DNA from: Planctomycetota bacterium
GTDB taxonomy: Bacteria > Planctomycetota > PUPC01 > JABMSA01 > JAUWKK01
Direction of reading: 5' to 3'
DNA: 5,765 nucleotides
NCBI GenBank assembly: GCA_030614245.1
Contig: JAUWKK010000197.1
Location: 1-5,765, forward strand
A program made the position numbers and the translations under genes. The notes under the pieces were generated by a model. The model saw only the letters and a list, made by a program, of their open reading frames with translations. It had not been told where the DNA came from and did not search any database. This document shows, piece by piece, positions 5,016 through 5,765 of the stretch; position 1 is the stretch's first letter; each line of letters opens with the position of its first letter.

Positions 5016-5765
5016 CTACTGGCCGTACCTCGGGCCTGTCACGTTCCCATCGAGGAACTCTTCCGCCCACAGCTCGATGTTCATCAGCAGCCAAATGTGG
5101 CCGCTGAAATCGCGCCGCTGCTCCCTGTGCTCGAGCAGGATGCGCTCGATGCAATCCGGATTGAAGAGCCCCCGCCGGCGCGCCTTCCCGTCCAGCAGGA
5201 TTTCGCCGGCCATTCGATTGAAGTCCTCGGCGAACCACGCCTTCAGCGGCACCGGGAAGCCCATCTTCCGGCGGGTCAGAATTGATCTCGGCAGCTTATC
5301 GCGCATCACCCGCCGCAGCACCCACTTGCCCGTGCGGCCGCGAAGCTTCACGCGCGAAGGCATCGACGAACACAGCTCTACCAGGCGGTGATCCAGAAAA
5401 GGCACGCGGCTTTCTATCGAAGTCGCCATGCTCATCTGATCCTGCTTCATCAGCAGTTCGACCAGATACGTCTTGATGTCGGCATACAGCATCCTGCCGA
5501 GCGTATCGTCGGCGCCGCTGTCGTTGAAATACTCGATGTGCGAGGCGTATGCCGGCGCCGCGTCATCCGGCTGGTCTCTAAGGATTTCGCCCCGGAGGGC
5601 GGCAGTAAAGATAGTGTGGAAGTTATCGTATATCGCCCGGCGCGGATCGGCATCGAGGTAGAGCGGCGTGTGGCTGATGCGTTTTCGCCATTTGAGCGAG
5701 AGCGGCAGATCCCAGAGCTTCCGCCTGGTCCATCGGCGGATGCCGGCTCCGCCCAGGAGATCGAG
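5016..5765 (-). CDS. asnB: Asparagine synthase (glutamine-hydrolysing) family protein, C-terminal part
   Basis: The frame is open to the right edge, so the start is outside the window; 249 residues of an expected 600 or more are visible, all from the synthetase domain. The diagnostic block runs from about residue 96: D-I-K-T-Y-L, then KQDQMSMATSIESRVPFLDH (about 107-126), then RRKMGFPVPL (about 165-174) with the conserved K and GFP. The glutaminase domain (catalytic Cys1) and the ATP-binding SGGxDS loop lie in the missing part. Members of this family beside exosortase genes are usually amidotransferases of the polysaccharide locus rather than housekeeping asparagine synthases, so the substrate here may be a sugar or a modified residue; that is inference from context. 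The stop is TAG. The gene is followed 19 nt later by the glycosyltransferase, so it is probably an upstream member of the same operon. The gene symbol denotes the family only. Confidence 0.92.
   Translation of the reverse strand, partial: LDLLGGAGIRRWTRRKLWDLPLSLKWRKRISHTPLYLDADPRRAIYDNFHTIFTAALRGEILRDQPDDAAPAYASHIEYFNDSGADDTLGRMLYADIKTYLVELLMKQDQMSMATSIESRVPFLDHRLVELCSSMPSRVKLRGRTGKWVLRRVMRDKLPRSILTRRKMGFPVPLKAWFAEDFNRMAGEILLDGKARRRGLFNPDCIERILLEHREQRRDFSGHIWLLMNIELWAEEFLDGNVTGPRYGQ

Noticed and set aside
3626..5018. TAG read as an amino acid genome-wide
   Set aside because: PilZ, EpsI, the glycosyltransferase and the asparagine synthase all end at TAG at positions expected for their families, two of them backed by a nearby second stop.
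3908..5107. A 399-residue open frame on the plus strand
   Set aside because: It lies antisense to the glycosyltransferase, is rich in H, R and Q as GC-rich shadow frames are, and shows no family motif.
1..5765. CRISPR array, tRNA, rRNA or prophage genes
   Set aside because: No regularly spaced repeats, no tRNA-like cloverleaf arms and no rRNA-like or phage-like stretches were seen on either strand.

Overview
The window reads as chromosomal DNA from a GC-rich, free-living Gram-negative-type bacterium that makes exopolysaccharide. The phylum cannot be fixed from the sequence. HslU, a PilZ protein, a sigma-54-type promoter, an exosortase and EpsI together suit environmental lineages such as Planctomycetes, Verrucomicrobia-like groups, Armatimonadota or Proteobacteria. 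The palindromic intergenic repeats hint at the first of these, but only weakly.

Layout. Positions 2-934 (+) hold the C-terminal two thirds of HslU, the ATPase of the HslUV protease; its start lies off the left edge. Positions 935-1159 are a convergent intergenic region with two tandem GC-rich hairpins that look like an interspersed REP-type repeat. Positions 1160-1549 (-) encode a small PilZ-domain (c-di-GMP receptor) protein. Positions 1550-1896 contain no convincing gene, but carry an almost perfect -24/-12 sigma-54 promoter (1611-1626) pointing at the PilZ gene. From 1897 to the right edge all genes are on the minus strand, in transcription order: asparagine synthase (C-terminal part, cut by the right edge), a membrane glycosyltransferase of family 2, an exosortase, and an EpsI-family protein.

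How the genes fit together. The four minus-strand genes from the right edge to 1897 form a compact probable operon: a 19-nt gap, then a 95-nt gap, then an ATGA stop/start overlap. It is an exosortase/EPS cassette. The exosortase is a multi-pass membrane cysteine protease that cleaves C-terminal sorting signals. EpsI is its usual partner, and the glycosyltransferase and amidotransferase are typical of the surrounding polysaccharide locus. The PilZ protein next door could link the locus to c-di-GMP, and its sigma-54 promoter fits the known tie between exosortase loci and sigma-54 regulators. No sorting-signal substrate is encoded in the window.

The main anomaly is in the glycosyltransferase. 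Its frame is open from 4996 to 3626 except for one amber codon (4789-4787), which falls inside the conserved AYNE(E) motif at the start of the catalytic domain. The reading frame is the same on both sides, so this looks like a single nonsense change (or a base error) rather than a frameshift. Four of the six gene ends in the window also use TAG, which argues against genome-wide amber reassignment.
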